In this document: positions 1 to 15,093 of the stretch, piece after piece
Numbering within the stretch: position 1 is the stretch's first letter
Layout: every line of letters starts with the position of its first letter
NCBI GenBank assembly: GCA_973895155.1
Contig: OZ316898.1
Span: forward strand, 868,001-932,000
Source: Marsupella aquatica
Taxonomy: Eukaryota; Marchantiophyta
Length of the DNA stretch: 64,000 bases
Reading direction: 5' to 3'
Translations under genes and position numbers: made by a program
The notes under the pieces: generated by a model
What the model was told of the DNA's origin: nothing
The model's database searches: none
The model's input: only the letters and a program-made list of their open reading frames with translations

Positions 1-3000
1 TACTCTGATGCTGACGCAAGAATTTCCAGTAACCCTTTCAGCTTGGTCTTGGCAGTCAAAGATGAGCTGAACAACTCTATTGTCGTGTAATTGATGTAGT
101 AGTATGCCGCAATCATGCCCAGGTTCAATGGGGACAGATCCATATCATCTTCAATTGTAACACACTTGCTGGCTTCTAGCTCACTTAATGTCACCTCAAC
201 AAGTTCCGAGAGGTGATCTGAAAGATGGCGGTGACTAACTCCTTGCAGATTGTAGTAGTTGGGATTTTGAGTCAATCTCCGGTACATAAATGTCCAAGTC
301 AGATAGTCCACTGCATCCTGCTTGTTCTCAATTGTGCGAACCACAACTTCCGCATTCAAATGATCATGCAAGAAATGATCCAAATGGCTTTCAACCGGAA
401 ATGGTTCATACAAAAACTTCTTGTAGTATTCCTTTCTGGGTGCATGACAAAGAATGACACATTTGCCCGATGAATCAATTTGTGGCCGGCTTGCACGACC
501 CATCATCTGCAGGAGATCTGTGATTGGGTAGTCAGTATGCGCATTTTCTCGACCATCATAGTATTGAGTTCCCATCACCACAACCAAGTGACCTGTCAGA
601 GTCATGCCCCAACACATGCTGCTGCTGGCCACACAAACGTGAATTGCCCCGACATTAAACAGTTCAGCTGTTACCTCCTGCTCAAGAGGACTCAAACCCT
701 CGTGCAAATAGCCCACCCCATGACTCAATGCATGAATCAAAGTGGGATCCTTGATTTTAGCCAAAAACGGGACCAAATCATTTTTGGTGCACTGTAGAAA
801 CTGAGACCTCTCTCCACCATCTGCCATTGAGTATGTAACTAAGTCCACGGCTGTGAGACGAGCATGCTTCCTCGTAGGGACAAAAACTAAAGCTGGTTTC
901 CCAACTTTGGCGTGCTGAACAATTGCCGTGTAAGTAGGCTTAGTCATAGCCTGCATCCGAGCTTCAAAATTCGCAATGTCTACACCCTGTATGTGGATTT
1001 CAAGAGGCACAGGCCGAACTCCCGGAGGAAAGTTAAAGAGTCCATGAGAGCTTGCTCCAATCCACTCTCCAAGGTCCTTGGCATTTGCAAGAGATGTTGA
1101 AAGAGCCACAATCCGAATCTTGGATTCGGGCTGGCTACTAATATACCGCATCCTCGACACAATCACCTCGAGAACAGGACCTCCTTCACCTCCAATCAAA
1201 TGTAGCTCATCCACGAGGAAGAGACTGACTTGCTGCACATGCTTGCGTTGTTTCCAGCGTCGAGACAATACGTCCCACCTTTCAGGTGTGCTGATGATAA
1301 TCTGGCCTCTCTCAAGAAGTTTCATATCTGTGGCAGTCTCACCCGTGAGCTCCACAACAGAGACCCCCAAGCCTTTACCGAATTTGTTCTCCCAATCTCG
1401 ATAACGCTCCTTCGCCAGTGCCTCCACTGGAGCAATGTAAACACAACGCATAGCACTATCAGAGTTCTGACTCTTGTGCAGCATACGTAACACTGCAAAC
1501 TCTGCACAGATTGTCTTTCCACTTCCGGTTGGAGCTGCCACGAGAACATTGTCATCTGTGTTGTATAGAACAGTGAACACCTGTGTTTGAACAGGGTTGA
1601 AATGCCTGAACTGGTGGTAAAGTGCCTCGTACTCGGGTTTTCGTAATGCAGAGACTGGAAGCGGCTGCAGATCAAGGAGTTCAGTTGGAGGCGGATACTT
1701 CTCGGGTAGAATCAAATGACGGAATGACACAGGCAAAACAGTTTCAGCACCAAGCCATTTATCTGACACTACCCTGATGAAATATTGAGGAGGCAACGGC
1801 TCGTGAATTGGAACTGAAAAGTTGAGCTTATGATCCTCCTCCACGTACTGCATCTTCAGCACGAAGTACTCATGATGAAGGATATTTTCTCCGTCATTGT
1901 CCTCAACAATTACCCAGAAAGGCTCAACATAACCGTGAATCTTCTCATCCCACTTGAAATCAGGAGTGATTGTCAGATCCACCTTCAATATAGATCTGGT
2001 GATAGGTTGGACGTGGGCAACTAACTCTAGTTTTGGAAACCGATGTATGAAATTGTGAATTGACTTACCCATCTTTGGAAACCGGATCAGTTCTCCAATC
2101 TCCTGAGAGGATAGGTCATAGTACCGGTCCCAGGCCAGATCCTTCTTCTCTACTTTGCTCAAGATGTCATTAGGAATCCCTCTAAACTGACGTAGAGGCG
2201 TTTGGCTACTCCACATACGCCGCTGAACCATTTTGCACAAAGCTAAAGCTTTCTCAGCCAACTGTGCCCAGCCTCGCTTGAGCACAATTTCGAACAAGGC
2301 TCGCATTAAACGCCCTGCACTCTGCGTTATGAAAACCATGTCCGACGTGAGGGACAGTCCTTCAAGCTTCAGCTGCGAAATGTAAGCCTGCAGGAGAACA
2401 TTGATCTTGGCACTTGGCTCCTCTAAGCTCTCCTTCACAGGAATAGGAACACGGTCCAGCAACTTAGCCAACTCCATTTTCTCCTCTTCTCGAACAGTGA
2501 CGAACTTGAACTCTTCACTCAAAGAGAACAGGCGGCACAACTCGATGTCGCCCATGGTTGGCTTCAAATGCTCATTATAAGTTGCCATGGTACCGTGGGT
2601 GATATAGTAGTAACTTGCAATCCTTCCCAAATCCGTTACTTGGAAGTAGCCACTCTTGCGATCATACTTGACTAGATTGTTTTTGTCTAGCGTACTCGCA
2701 GCGGAATGTACCAGATCTGCTCGACGTTCTTCAAGCGTTTGATCCTTCTCCAAAGCTTCAAGGCTAACACCATAGAGAGTTGGATTACGCAGCATTCTGA
2801 TGTATAGGTATGTGTAACCCAACCATGTGCAAGCTTCCCGAGCATTTTGAACACTCCCAAGCACAATCTCTGCATTAAGGTTATCGGCCAGCCTTGAAAT
2901 ATACTGGCTCTCGATTGGCAGTTGTTGGTTCATCAATGACAGATAGTACTGCAGTTCACTGTGACCAGTAATGATAATCCCCTCTCCATACGTATCAAAC

Positions 3001-5654
3001 TGTGGCCTTCCAGCACGACCGAGCATCTGCATCACGTCTAGTGGGCTCAGCTCCGTCCAGGATCCTTTCTCAGGATTGTATATCTGCGTCCCCTTGATGA
3101 TGACAGTGTGGGCCGGAAGATTCACACCCCACGCCAAAGTGGCAGTGGACACCAAAACCTGAATATGACCATCCGCAAATAGATCCTCAACCAGGGTACG
3201 ATCAGTCCTAGCCATGCCTGCATGATGAATTGCAAAACCATAAGGAAGAAGTTCCCTCAAGTCATTGCTCTTCACTGATTCGGTTTCCGTCTGCAAGATT
3301 TCACGGCTGGCACTATCCTCTTTGAGAAATCGTCCGAGGGTGTCATTCGCCAGAGCCACATCTCTGATGGCGCGCGCGGTCTTTGCAGTCTCCTTCCTTG
3401 AGTGCACAAATATCAAAACCTGATGCTTACCTGCGACCTCCATCACTTTCTCATAACAAATCTCATTCATCAACTGGAACCGCTGCAATGGCTTACGGAC
3501 CGTAATTCCAATGTACTGCTGAGCCAAGGGGCATGGCCTATAACTGTTGTCAAAATGAAACAACCCTTTATGTTTGTCCACCCTCAGGAAGATTGCAACA
3601 TCATCATAATTTGGCAGCGTCGCAGAGAGACCCACCAGCCTGATCATTTCCTGAGTTGTCTCGATCTGCCTCACAGTTCTTGCGACTATGCTCTCAAGCA
3701 CAGGACCACGATTGTCATGCAAGAGGTGGATCTCGTCAATGATGAGAAGTTTAACCATTTGAGTGTAGGTCCTATCACCCGACTTCCTGGTGATGATATC
3801 CCACTTTTCAGGAGTTGTCACGATGATCTGAGTCTCTTCTATCTGCTGCCTAGAGAGAGTCTGATCTCCGGTCAATTCCTTGACTGAGACTCCATAATCC
3901 TTCAACCGATTGGACAAATTCCCCACCATTTCAGCTACAAGGGCCTTCATTGGTGCCACGTACACAATCTTAAAGCCACTCAGGTTAATACTGCCATCAT
4001 CGTTGCGATTGAGCCCAATCTCATGAAGAATAGTTAACATGGCCACATTCGTTTTCCCAGCTCCAGTTGGAGCACAAAGGAGCAGATTTTCTGGAGTAAA
4101 AAGGGCAGTTTCATACACCTTGCTCTGAACTCTGTTGAGCGTTTTCATTCCTGCGTAAGCTGGCTGCGCCCAGTCAGGCATGTCGGCAATCTTCACAAGC
4201 TCTTCACCCTCTGCGAATGGCTTCGGCTTCAAGGCTGGCACGTGCACTTCCTCGTAGCCCTTCTTCGCTGTCCTGAAAGATCCCTGAGGTAGCTCACATC
4301 TCTTGTTGGCCATAAGAAAGCCTCCTTGATGGAAGGAGAGCTGTTCCAGGTCTAAGAGTTGCCGCTGTCCCTTCAGCCAACCACCATCTCCACCTCCAAC
4401 GGTCTCATACCTCTGACTCTTACCACCCTGCCCACCTCCTTCATCCCTAAGCTTTCTAGCTTCCTCCCTGATATTCCTTTCCAACATTTTCTGCCTTTCT
4501 TTCGCCGTCGCTCTCGTGGCATGAAGTTGCTCTAAGATAGCTGACAAAGCAGGTCCCCCCTCGCTCATTTCCTCCTCAATCATTTTCTTAGCTTCATCGT
4601 CCTCAGCCCTTGCCAAACGAGTACACCAGACTACCTTCAGCCGGTTTCTCAGCAGTAACTTGATGAGGTCGAACTTGTCATAATCTAAGAGCATCACTAA
4701 CCTATTCTCCACATCCCGGTCATCTCCTTCTGCTAGATACTTCAACACTTCTTCCGCGTTCTTCTGACTTAGCTGAGGATCAATATCTCCATACGCCTGA
4801 GAGATCTTCCTTTGTAACCAATAGGCATCAATATCTTGCACGTTCAACCCCTCATTCACTTCCTCCATTTCCTCATCATCAATTCCCCCCATTTGCATGC
4901 CCTCAGCCTCATGGGTTTCCTGCCCATCCTCCTCACCTCCGCTGTCTTCTTGTACCTCATCTAAGTCGCTCTCTTCTTCCTCCTCCTCCTCCTCAAACTC
5001 CACAGCAACACCAATGTCGTCATCCAACGCCTCCCCCGCACCCCCAACAACACCATCTCCGGCCTCATGGTAATCACTAATAAGCTTGCCTATCGATACA
5101 AGTTGTGTGAAGCGCTCCTGCGAAGTTGTGTTCAAGAGTTTTTCTATTTCCTTTTTTTTGTCAGGGTCCTTGATCTTATCATTCTTCAAAACGGCCAGTA
5201 CCTCGTCGGCTGCCCCTCTCAGAATGTCCTGAGGCTGGTCCCCAAACTGCAGCTGGATGGTGCTCAGCAGTGCCTCGTAAGCTGCTCTAGTTTCCTTCGT
5301 TTTCGGTCTGTACATCCCATCATCGACTATGGAGAACACACTATCGTCCTGGGCAGAACGCTGCCGCTTGCTCGGCTTCTTCGGAACGTCTAGAAATGTT
5401 TTCTCCTTTTCTTTGGCCTCTCTCCTCTTCTTCGACTTGGTCAACTTCTCTTCCAGCTCTACAGGCTTCCCATGGTACACACGGTCTCCGAAGGACTTCG
5501 GATCGATCTTCCCATACAAGCTCTCCGGCTCTCCGGTAGGCTCATGTGTGTCGCGTGGCCTACTGTCGGTAGTCAGCACCAGCGAAGAATTGGCCCTGTA
5601 TTCGTATTGCTTGAATCGAGCGTGCGCCTCCGCTCCCCCTCCCAAGTGCGCCAT
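1..5654 (-). CDS. BRR2: BRR2 U5 snRNP RNA helicase, 3' end cut by window edge
   Basis: Brr2 is the Ski2-like helicase of the U5 snRNP that unwinds U4/U6 during spliceosome activation in the nucleus. The frame opens at the ATG whose first base is 5654 and stays in the same phase to base 1, giving about 1884 residues. The family is near 2170, so most of the second Sec63 module lies outside. Visible parts: a charged N-terminal region with a Glu-rich run; cassette 1 with Walker A APTGAGKT (about residue 528), DEIH (about 640) and SATLP; cassette 2 with APTGSGKT (about 1374) and DELH (about 1482); then the start of the C-terminal Sec63 domain near the edge. All four motifs share one phase, so I see no coding intron, as in some plant BRR2 genes. 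Cassette 2 keeps a near-canonical Walker A and DExH, although it is described as inactive in yeast and human Brr2. Identity is very secure. Confidence 0.96.
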   Translation of the reverse strand, partial: MAHLGGGAEAHARFKQYEYRANSSLVLTTDSRPRDTHEPTGEPESLYGKIDPKSFGDRVYHGKPVELEEKLTKSKKRREAKEKEKTFLDVPKKPSKRQRSAQDDSVFSIVDDGMYRPKTKETRAAYEALLSTIQLQFGDQPQDILRGAADEVLAVLKNDKIKDPDKKKEIEKLLNTTSQERFTQLVSIGKLISDYHEAGDGVVGGAGEALDDDIGVAVEFEEEEEEEESDLDEVQEDSGGEEDGQETHEAEGMQMGGIDDEEMEEVNEGLNVQDIDAYWLQRKISQAYGDIDPQLSQKNAEEVLKYLAEGDDRDVENRLVMLLDYDKFDLIKLLLRNRLKVVWCTRLARAEDDEAKKMIEEEMSEGGPALSAILEQLHATRATAKERQKMLERNIREEARKLRDEGGGQGGKSQRYETVGGGDGGWLKGQRQLLDLEQLSFHQGGFLMANKRCELPQGSFRTAKKGYEEVHVPALKPKPFAEGEELVKIADMPDWAQPAYAGMKTLNRVQSKVYETALFTPENLLLCAPTGAGKTNVAMLTILHEIGLNRNDDGSINLSGFKIVYVAPMKALVAEMVGNLSNRLKDYGVSVKELTGDQTLSRQQIEETQIIVTTPEKWDIITRKSGDRTYTQMVKLLIIDEIHLLHDNRGPVLESIVARTVRQIETTQEMIRLVGLSATLPNYDDVAIFLRVDKHKGLFHFDNSYRPCPLAQQYIGITVRKPLQRFQLMNEICYEKVMEVAGKHQVLIFVHSRKETAKTARAIRDVALANDTLGRFLKEDSASREILQTETESVKSNDLRELLPYGFAIHHAGMARTDRTLVEDLFADGHIQVLVSTATLAWGVNLPAHTVIIKGTQIYNPEKGSWTELSPLDVMQMLGRAGRPQFDTYGEGIIITGHSELQYYLSLMNQQLPIESQYISRLADNLNAEIVLGSVQNAREACTWLGYTYLYIRMLRNPTLYGVSLEALEKDQTLEERRADLVHSAASTLDKNNLVKYDRKSGYFQVTDLGRIASYYYITHGTMATYNEHLKPTMGDIELCRLFSLSEEFKFVTVREEEKMELAKLLDRVPIPVKESLEEPSAKINVLLQAYISQLKLEGLSLTSDMVFITQSAGRLMRALFEIVLKRGWAQLAEKALALCKMVQRRMWSSQTPLRQFRGIPNDILSKVEKKDLAWDRYYDLSSQEIGELIRFPKMGKSIHNFIHRFPKLELVAHVQPITRSILKVDLTITPDFKWDEKIHGYVEPFWVIVEDNDGENILHHEYFVLKMQYVEEDHKLNFSVPIHEPLPPQYFIRVVSDKWLGAETVLPVSFRHLILPEKYPPPTELLDLQPLPVSALRKPEYEALYHQFRHFNPVQTQVFTVLYNTDDNVLVAAPTGSGKTICAEFAVLRMLHKSQNSDSAMRCVYIAPVEALAKERYRDWENKFGKGLGVSVVELTGETATDMKLLERGQIIISTPERWDVLSRRWKQRKHVQQVSLFLVDELHLIGGEGGPVLEVIVSRMRYISSQPESKIRIVALSTSLANAKDLGEWIGASSHGLFNFPPGVRPVPLEIHIQGVDIANFEARMQAMTKPTYTAIVQHAKVGKPALVFVPTRKHARLTAVDLVTYSMADGGERSQFLQCTKNDLVPFLAKIKDPTLIHALSHGVGYLHEGLSPLEQEVTAELFNVGAIHVCVASSSMCWGMTLTGHLVVVMGTQYYDGRENAHTDYPITDLLQMMGRASRPQIDSSGKCVILCHAPRKEYYKKFLYEPFPVESHLDHFLHDHLNAEVVVRTIENKQDAVDYLTWTFMYRRLTQNPNYYNLQGVSHRHLSDHLSELVEVTLSELEASKCVTIEDDMDLSPLNLGMIAAYYYINYTTIELFSSSLTAKTKLKGLLEILASASE

Positions 5655-5814
5655 CTTCACACCCTAAGCTCTCCCTCTATCGAACTTCTACATAAATTCA
5701 GGGAAATCCTCTGCCAGATCGTCAGGGTGCTGCTCCTTCTTTCGCGCCTATCGTTCTTCTTTCATCCGAGTTTCTTCGCGATCTCAGAACTCTCTTCTAG
5801 CTCCCCTACTGGAC

Positions 5815-6202
5815 CTGCAGCGATGGAAGGGAACAAATTGTTGCGGCACAGACAAGCAAGAGTTCGAAATAACAACATGGACAGCTTTTTCAACACATCT
5901 CAGGATCTAGAAATACCCTAAACCCGCTCGGTCTCGAGACGGATGAGGGAAGCAATCGAAAAACCGCCCGAGACGAATAACATTGTGGAAACTCTCCCTT
6001 TCGCAATACTACGCTCCGTGGAGCAACTACACTACGAGAAAGACTTTGAAGCAAACTGCACTCAAATCAGAAGGATGAACTAAACCCCGATTCTGAGGTT
6101 TCCGTCAGCCAAGAATTTTACCTATACAGGCTAAAACCCTAACAATTTCGCAGATTCCAAGTCCCAAGTCTCTCACGGAGGAGAAGCAGTAGTAGTACTC
6201 AC
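5815..6202 (-). other. probable intron in the BRR2 5' UTR
   Basis: On the minus strand a good donor (GTGAGTAC, starting at 6202) and an acceptor (CTGCAG, ending at 5815) bracket 388 bases upstream of the BRR2 start codon. The stretch between them is pyrimidine-rich near the acceptor. BRR2 has no other intron in view, so a leader intron is plausible. This rests on splice-site appearance only. A second possible donor (GTAAGC) lies near 6238. Confidence 0.5.
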
Positions 6203-6532
6203 GCAGGCCTTGACGTTGCTCCACATTCTTCTTGCTTACGTCTCCTTGCTCGTCCAAAGCCTTCGAGCCCACGACAATGTTGGAAATGTCGGCTTCCTCC
6301 AATGAAGGGAGCGATGGAGGGGAAGGGCAAAACACAGGAATGATCCCGCGAAAGGGAAAGATTTTGGAACGCTTGTTTCCCAGAGAACGAACGAACGAAC
6401 AACGGAACAGATTTCCACTGTAGATCGAAAACTCTCTCTAGTCTCTCTAGTCTCATCTCACTAGTCTCAGTAGATCATAAAAGATTACAGTACTTCGTAT
6501 GTCTTCAAGAATTTTTGGATATTAGGGGGTCT

Positions 6533-6697
6533 CATCAAAGCTGACAATTATTTGATGAACTTTAAGCCCCTAGTTAACAGTTATAGTTATGAACACACAC
6601 AAAGGTGGGGATGTCTCAAAGCTGACAATTAGTTGATGCACTTTAAGTCCCTAGTTAACTGTTATGAACACACAAAGTTGTTACCTTTTATGAACAC
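6533..6697. repeat. imperfect tandem duplication, about 82-bp unit
   Basis: The phrase tcaaagctgacaatta followed by a TTTGATG-like stretch, ctttaag and ccctagttaac occurs near 6534 and again near 6616. Each copy is followed by gttatgaacacacaaa, and that tail is repeated once more by about 6700. It is a local duplication with no coding sense. Confidence 0.7.
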
Positions 6698-8284
6698 ACA
6701 AAGGTGCTGATTAGGGAATTCAAAGTCCATGACTTTTTGCCATAAGGATTAGTCATATTCTTGTATTGTCAGTCACATTATGACCATTCCTTAACAGCCA
6801 AATGTCATCATCCCTAATTTCAAACTTTGAATAGCCCTAATTGTACAAGGGATGCTATACAACAAGGGTAACACACAAAAAAGTTGAAGTTGGAGCAACC
6901 CTATGGTGGTATTGTTTGATAATTAAGCTAGTCGCATCAATTCTTTTTCTTTTTGAAATAAGGAGAAACCCTGGCCCATGCTTCAGTTGGACATTCACAA
7001 TCGGATTCCAATTCATGGATTACTCGGTCCTTGTTTGGGAGAAAACCCAAAAACTTAAGAATCGAAGGGCCTTGGCCGCCATGGGGTACTCCAAGAAAGA
7101 TAATACCAAAAGTTTGGAGGTCACTTGGGTTTTATCCAACCCCACAGGGACATTTTTTCCTGCCTTGAAAGCAAAAAGCAGAGCCATCCAACACACCATA
7201 GATGTTCGGCTCCAGAGCATGCGATTTTGTATGGTAGGCACAATGGGGGATACACCCAGGGATGCGACAGGGACCTAGATCAGGAGAACGATCGAAGATA
7301 AGGTGTAAAGACCCAAAGATCTCCAAGCCAACTGAAGCAAGCATAACAAATCCCCAATGTAACGAGCAACTGCACTTGCCTTCAATCTCTTTCAGCTTGG
7401 CCTAGTCTATGGGTAGCAACCACAATGTTGTTTGCACCACTAGGATCCAAAGTGACCATGTCCCCAAGGACAGTACTCCTGCCTAAGAAAAGACCAGATC
7501 ACCCCCTCACGTGAGGAAATATTGGGACTGAATGATCAAATATACAAAGGGGACGCTTAGTTAAGTCTTTTTGGGTCACATACCCAGTAATAACCCTTTG
7601 GGAACCAAACTACAAACAAACAAAGCAAAGTCTCACCCCACAATAGAGTGCCCTATGGTACACATGTAAACATTAACTGATGTTAAGTGGAGGTGTTGTC
7701 AAGCATAAGTAAGTGAGATGGCCAGGTAGACAAATGCTGCAAGCAGAGCTGCACGAAGTCAAGGAGTCTGCCTAACAACTGGATTTCAAGAAGGGTGCAA
7801 GCTAGGAAGAGTCATGGAAAGAGGTGCGTAGTGGCACCTTTAGGTCTATCTCTTTGTAGGAAAAAATGTCACCCTAGGCAAACTACCAAGGAGGCTTTTA
7901 CCAAACTAACATTTAGTAAACAATCCATGACAAAGAAGAGCCCAGGGATTACATACTAGAGTACTATTTCTGATAACTACCACAAGTGTCTGTTCTGCCT
8001 GTTCATTTCTGATAACTACCACAAGTGACACATTGAACCCGCCCAAAATGACTTGGACCAGAATTTACTTAAAACTAGTTTATAGGTTGCAACCCATTCC
8101 AAGAAGGGCACTAAGGGGTGTCTTGCATGCAAGGTTGCCCTAAGAGCCAACTCACATGTGAAGGTACTCAAGAAATCAGCCCTCAGTTTGTGAAAAGTAA
8201 ATATAAAGCAGATCTTGTTTGACAACAATATTTGTTACCTGGCTCAAGACAAAGCTTGCTATGACAGAGTTTTACATGTGTCCT

Positions 8285-8765
8285 GTTTGGACTTTTGTTT
8301 TAAGCTTTTGTTGTTAACTCCTAATTTTTTGCGGTTAGGCCTGGCACAGTTTGGACTTTTGTTTTAAGCTTTTGTTGTAACTCCTAATTTTTTGCTGTTA
8401 GGCCTGGCACTGGAAAGGGTTAAGGCATGGTTAGGCCTAGCACCGGAAAGGGTTAAGGCATTGTTCTCTTATTCACTTATTTTCTGCCATGAGTTAGTTT
8501 GAAGGCAGGTAAAGGTAGGGCAGCTCCAGAAAGGGCTGAGGCAGACATTGTTCTCTGATTCACTTATCTTCGGCCAGCTCCGTAAAAGGCATTGTTCTCT
8601 CATTCACTTTATCCCTTTTGCCATGAGTTAGTTTGAAGGCAGGTAAAGGTAGGGCAGCTCACATGTGAGTTGGCTCTATGGGGGGGGTTGAACTTGGGAG
8701 CAGTTAAAAGAGTCCCTTTCTATGGGGGGGTTGAACTTGGGAGCAGTTAAAAGAGGCCCTTTCAA
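8285..8765. repeat. cluster of three nested tandem duplications upstream of the RETICULATA-related gene
   Basis: Three different duplications lie end to end. First, a 64-bp unit starting gtttggacttttgtttt at 8285 and 8349, with a 32-bp sub-repeat (ggaaagggttaaggca) after it. Second, a block with ccatgagttagtttgaag and ggtaaaggtagggcagctc near 8490 and 8620. Third, a unit of about 46 bp around tatgggggggttgaac, twice between 8671 and 8765. The cluster ends about 280 bases before the start codon of the downstream gene. Confidence 0.8.
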
Positions 8766-9047
8766 ATGGCCCCTGTTGTGCAGCTCACGTGTCTAGGGGA
8801 CTCTTGACAACATTGAAGAGCTCCCGCAAAAGGTTCATAGAACGCCCCAAAGCTCCAAAGGGCGGAGGGAGGAGAAGGGGACAATTCCACCCTGAATGAG
8901 CTCAGAAGCAACGGATTCAGTACACAAATGTGTGCCTACAACTTCTGCTTCTGCTCTATTCCAAGGCAGGGAAAGAACCCAAGCCGTGAGTTCGATCAGA
9001 TTGCTGTTTGAGCAGCTGCAGGGTGGCTGAGCTTGTGCTTGCCAAAG

Positions 9048-12241
<3,194 letters not shown>

Positions 12242-14458
12242 AAGCGTATTTTAATTTGTCGAAATCACATTTCTGTAAGCTCAATTCTCTGCACCAAGCG
12301 ATGCTCAACAGATGCAAAGATTTCTGTCAAGACAGTTTCTGAAACGATGCTGGGCGCGGTTTTCTTAATGTCCTGTCGAGTTATGGTGGAGACACGTCCT
12401 ATTGAATTTGCCATTAGAGATAATTTCGAGCTAAGTTAGAGTACGAAGCAGTCTTGCAAACATTACTTGCAACGGCTTCTTCTTAGGCTATATATTACAT
12501 TACACGAGTGCATGGACTTGGGAGTCATGCTCGTGTCCCTCCCCATGTGACGAGCAGGAACAGTCGAGATTCTGCTTTCACGTGTGGCAATTTTGTCAAA
12601 GAGCAAGGGTTTGTCAATAATTCACAACAGCTGCTTTGGATTGGTAAAACAGAGAACGAGGTGAATGTGTTGGTCTGGAGCTTTCTGAGAAATATATTTT
12701 AAAAAATCACTGCAAACCAAGTTTAAATTCTGACGCCTATCTCTTTTCTATCCTGCTATGAAACATAGTTGGGATGGTTGTTCCTATTTCACTTTTCTTC
12801 ATTCTTTGAAGATTCTGTTTCTTATTATATAGTCAAGGCAACATAGAATAATGCTGTATGGGGGATCGACTCAGGTAAAATGTCTCCTTGACTTTCTGTA
12901 GCGGTGGACGGAGAATCTGTGCAGTATCTATGTTGGAGATTAGCTGGAGCACCTGATGACAATGCTCGTTCTTCTAACGTATGGGTTGGCTCTTGGGCAT
13001 CGGGGTGTTATCTGGGTATTGTTTGTGGCTGACGAAGTTTGATGGCAGTGATTGCACGTGTACGTGAGGTTTTCGAAGTAATGAGAAGACACAAGCTCTT
13101 AGAACTTCTGTCATTGACTGTTTGGGCTCGGAGGATTCAAAAGAGCAACAGCTCAGGAACAAAGCACCGGTGTAAACATAATGTACAAAAGGAACCAGCA
13201 GCAAGTATACATTGTAAGAAAAGCTCCCCTCTGTAGCGTTTTGGCAGATTGGTGAAGTTCCATAACAGAACCTGAGTTCGTGTTGCACATACCTTCAACC
13301 AAAAACATGCAAACGGAGAATAGCATGACTACTTCACTGGTAGTTTCCTGCGGCTCTGTGGACAGTGTTCGATACTTCTTGAGATATCACTTGAGCTTTG
13401 CCTCGAGAAAATGCTTCTTGTTATGTCCTGCTCCTTACTTTCTCTCACTCCCGGAAGAATTTGCATTTGGTTAGTGTTAGTGTATTTTTTCAGATACAAT
13501 GTGTGACCTAATTGAATCTCATATAATCTACATTCCATGAAAGTTTCTAGTTTGAGTGTTAACTGATTTATCACCTAGTGCAATATCGAATTCCTCCAAA
13601 AGGAGCCTTTGTCTATTTCCAAACATCTTTTGGAGGGGATTATACTCTCACTTTTGGAGGGAATCCAGGACAAATCACTCCTTGGGCCATGGGGATTATC
13701 TGAGAATAAGGCATATTATAAACTAAACAAATGTATAGAAATATGTACCACTAGCCATGACAAAGCCACTAGCGATGACAAAAACCTGGTTACACCAGAT
13801 TTCACCATTTTTAGCACTTTCCTTAAATTTTTTAGTACTTTTCCTTAAATTCTGGAGCAAAGTCTCACCCTAGAGGAGAGGAATGTGAAAAACTTTTATA
13901 TGCCCAGTGGTGGTTTAACGACACAATACACTTATAAACTTAGTGGGCAGTGGGATTATCTGAAAATAAGGCATATTATAAACTTAAACAGATGTATAAA
14001 AATATGTGTGCAAAGTGAACAGAAAACAAATTATAAACTTAAGCAAATGTATAGTGGGCCGTGGGATTATCTGAAACTAAGGCATATTATAAACTTAAAT
14101 AAATGTGTAGAAAGGTGTGGGCAAAGTGAACACAAAATAAATTATAAACTTAAGCAAATGTATAGAAATATTTTGTCCAAAGTAAAAGCAATTTACATGA
14201 GTACATGTGATATAGAACATGAATAGCAGTGTTTTTGCAGGTTTGCTGTGATTTTGTTTTTCAGTAGGTCATATTTTTGTGTTTGGTTGGTGTGTGGTGT
14301 AGTTTTATTTCCCTTAGCACACACACACACACACAGAGCTTCTTTTTAGGTGCAATTATTAAAAAAATCAAAGCTACCACTAGACAAGTAGGCAAGAAAG
14401 GAAATTTAAACATATCTTAAGGGCCAACTCAAAGCTAGAGTTGGGGCCTAGACTACTA
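12242..14458. other. intergenic, RETICULATA-related 3' flank to copia element
   Basis: This stretch should hold the 3' UTR of the upstream gene in its first few hundred bases. Beyond that I see AT-rich DNA, a 111-bp tandem repeat (13687-14165) and a short CA run near 14320-14335. The open frames here have no domain and partly arise from the repeat. Confidence 0.6.
13687..14165 (+). repeat. degenerate tandem repeat, 111-bp period
   Basis: The unit begins with agtggg, then gggattatctga, an AAGG run, catattataaactta and gcaaagtgaaca. Two nearly full copies start at 13942 and 14053. A shorter, more diverged copy lies at 13687-13755. The copies differ by scattered substitutions, so the array is old. 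Confidence 0.75.
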
Positions 14459-14463
14459 AAGTG

Positions 14464-14902
14464 TGTTGAGCATAGACGACGATCGCAACGGCAAGCCCAT
14501 GAACCATCCAACGCACAATAGTCGACACAAGAGATACGTGGTTCACCTCCTTGAGGCTACGTCCACGGGAACACACAAGAGAGCTTTACTGAACTCTAAG
14601 CCCGTCGGCTATACCGAGTCTCCACAGTGTAAGCTCTCCCTATCTCTCAAGTGGCTCCATAACAATGAGCCTTGGTTCTACCTCTCCAAGCACACATGCC
14701 TCTTATGATATAGTGTGCAACTTAGTTGTACCTAACCACATAGTTGTACCTAATCACGTAGTTGTACCTAATCACGTAGTTGTACCTAACCACATAGTTG
14801 TACCTAATCACGTAGTTGTACCTAACCACGTAGTTGTACCAACCCACGTTGTTGTACCAACCACGTCATACCTAACCTAGACGTAAGAGTAAATACCCAA
14901 CA
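14464..14902 (-). repeat. 3' LTR of the copia element
   Basis: This 439-base copy is the 3' LTR, since the coding strand is minus. It holds a run of 18-bp units (based on gtagttgtacctaaccac) at about 14725-14870, one unit more than the other LTR. The run makes a spurious Val/Pro/Asn/His repeat in one frame. Confidence 0.95.
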
Positions 14903-14916
14903 ATCTTCCCCTTGAC
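14903..14916 (-). other. polypurine tract of the copia element
   Basis: Read on the minus strand, the bases just before the 3' LTR are AAGGGGAAGAT. This is a purine run in the position where plus-strand DNA synthesis is primed in LTR retrotransposons. Confidence 0.75.
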
Positions 14917-15093
14917 TCTGGTCTAGGGGAGAGTAATACTGCCAATGTATATGATCCCTCAGCGGGAAGTTCTGGACAGAAACCAAACCGGTTTCCCTCT
15001 CTAACTAGAGCAAACCAGAACTAAGCCGTAGCCTAATACATAGGAATGAGGAAGAGCATATATCAGTAATTACAATGAATGTTTAAGAAAACT

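Larger units (their letters stand above)
6431..9047. other. intergenic, BRR2 promoter side to RETICULATA-related promoter
   Basis: I see no supportable gene here. The two genes on either side diverge, so both promoters should lie in this stretch. The open frame at 6841-7278 has no recognisable domain and I do not call it. Tandem duplications occur at 6530-6700 and 8285-8765 and are listed separately. Confidence 0.6.

Noticed and set aside
5067-5921. Three overlapping plus-strand ORFs of 108-149 codons
   Set aside because: They lie antisense to the BRR2 N-terminal coding region and leader and show no domain.
6841-7278. 145-codon plus-strand ORF upstream of the RETICULATA-related gene
   Set aside because: No domain, overlapped by minus-strand ORFs of similar length, in a low-complexity intergenic region.
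13885-14226. 113-codon ORF downstream of the RETICULATA-related gene
   Set aside because: It spans the 111-bp tandem repeat, whose period is a multiple of three and so keeps a frame open by chance.
14665-14880. ORF with repeated VVVPNHV-like peptide
   Set aside because: It is the translation of the 18-bp DNA repeats inside the copia LTR; the same frame appears in the other LTR.
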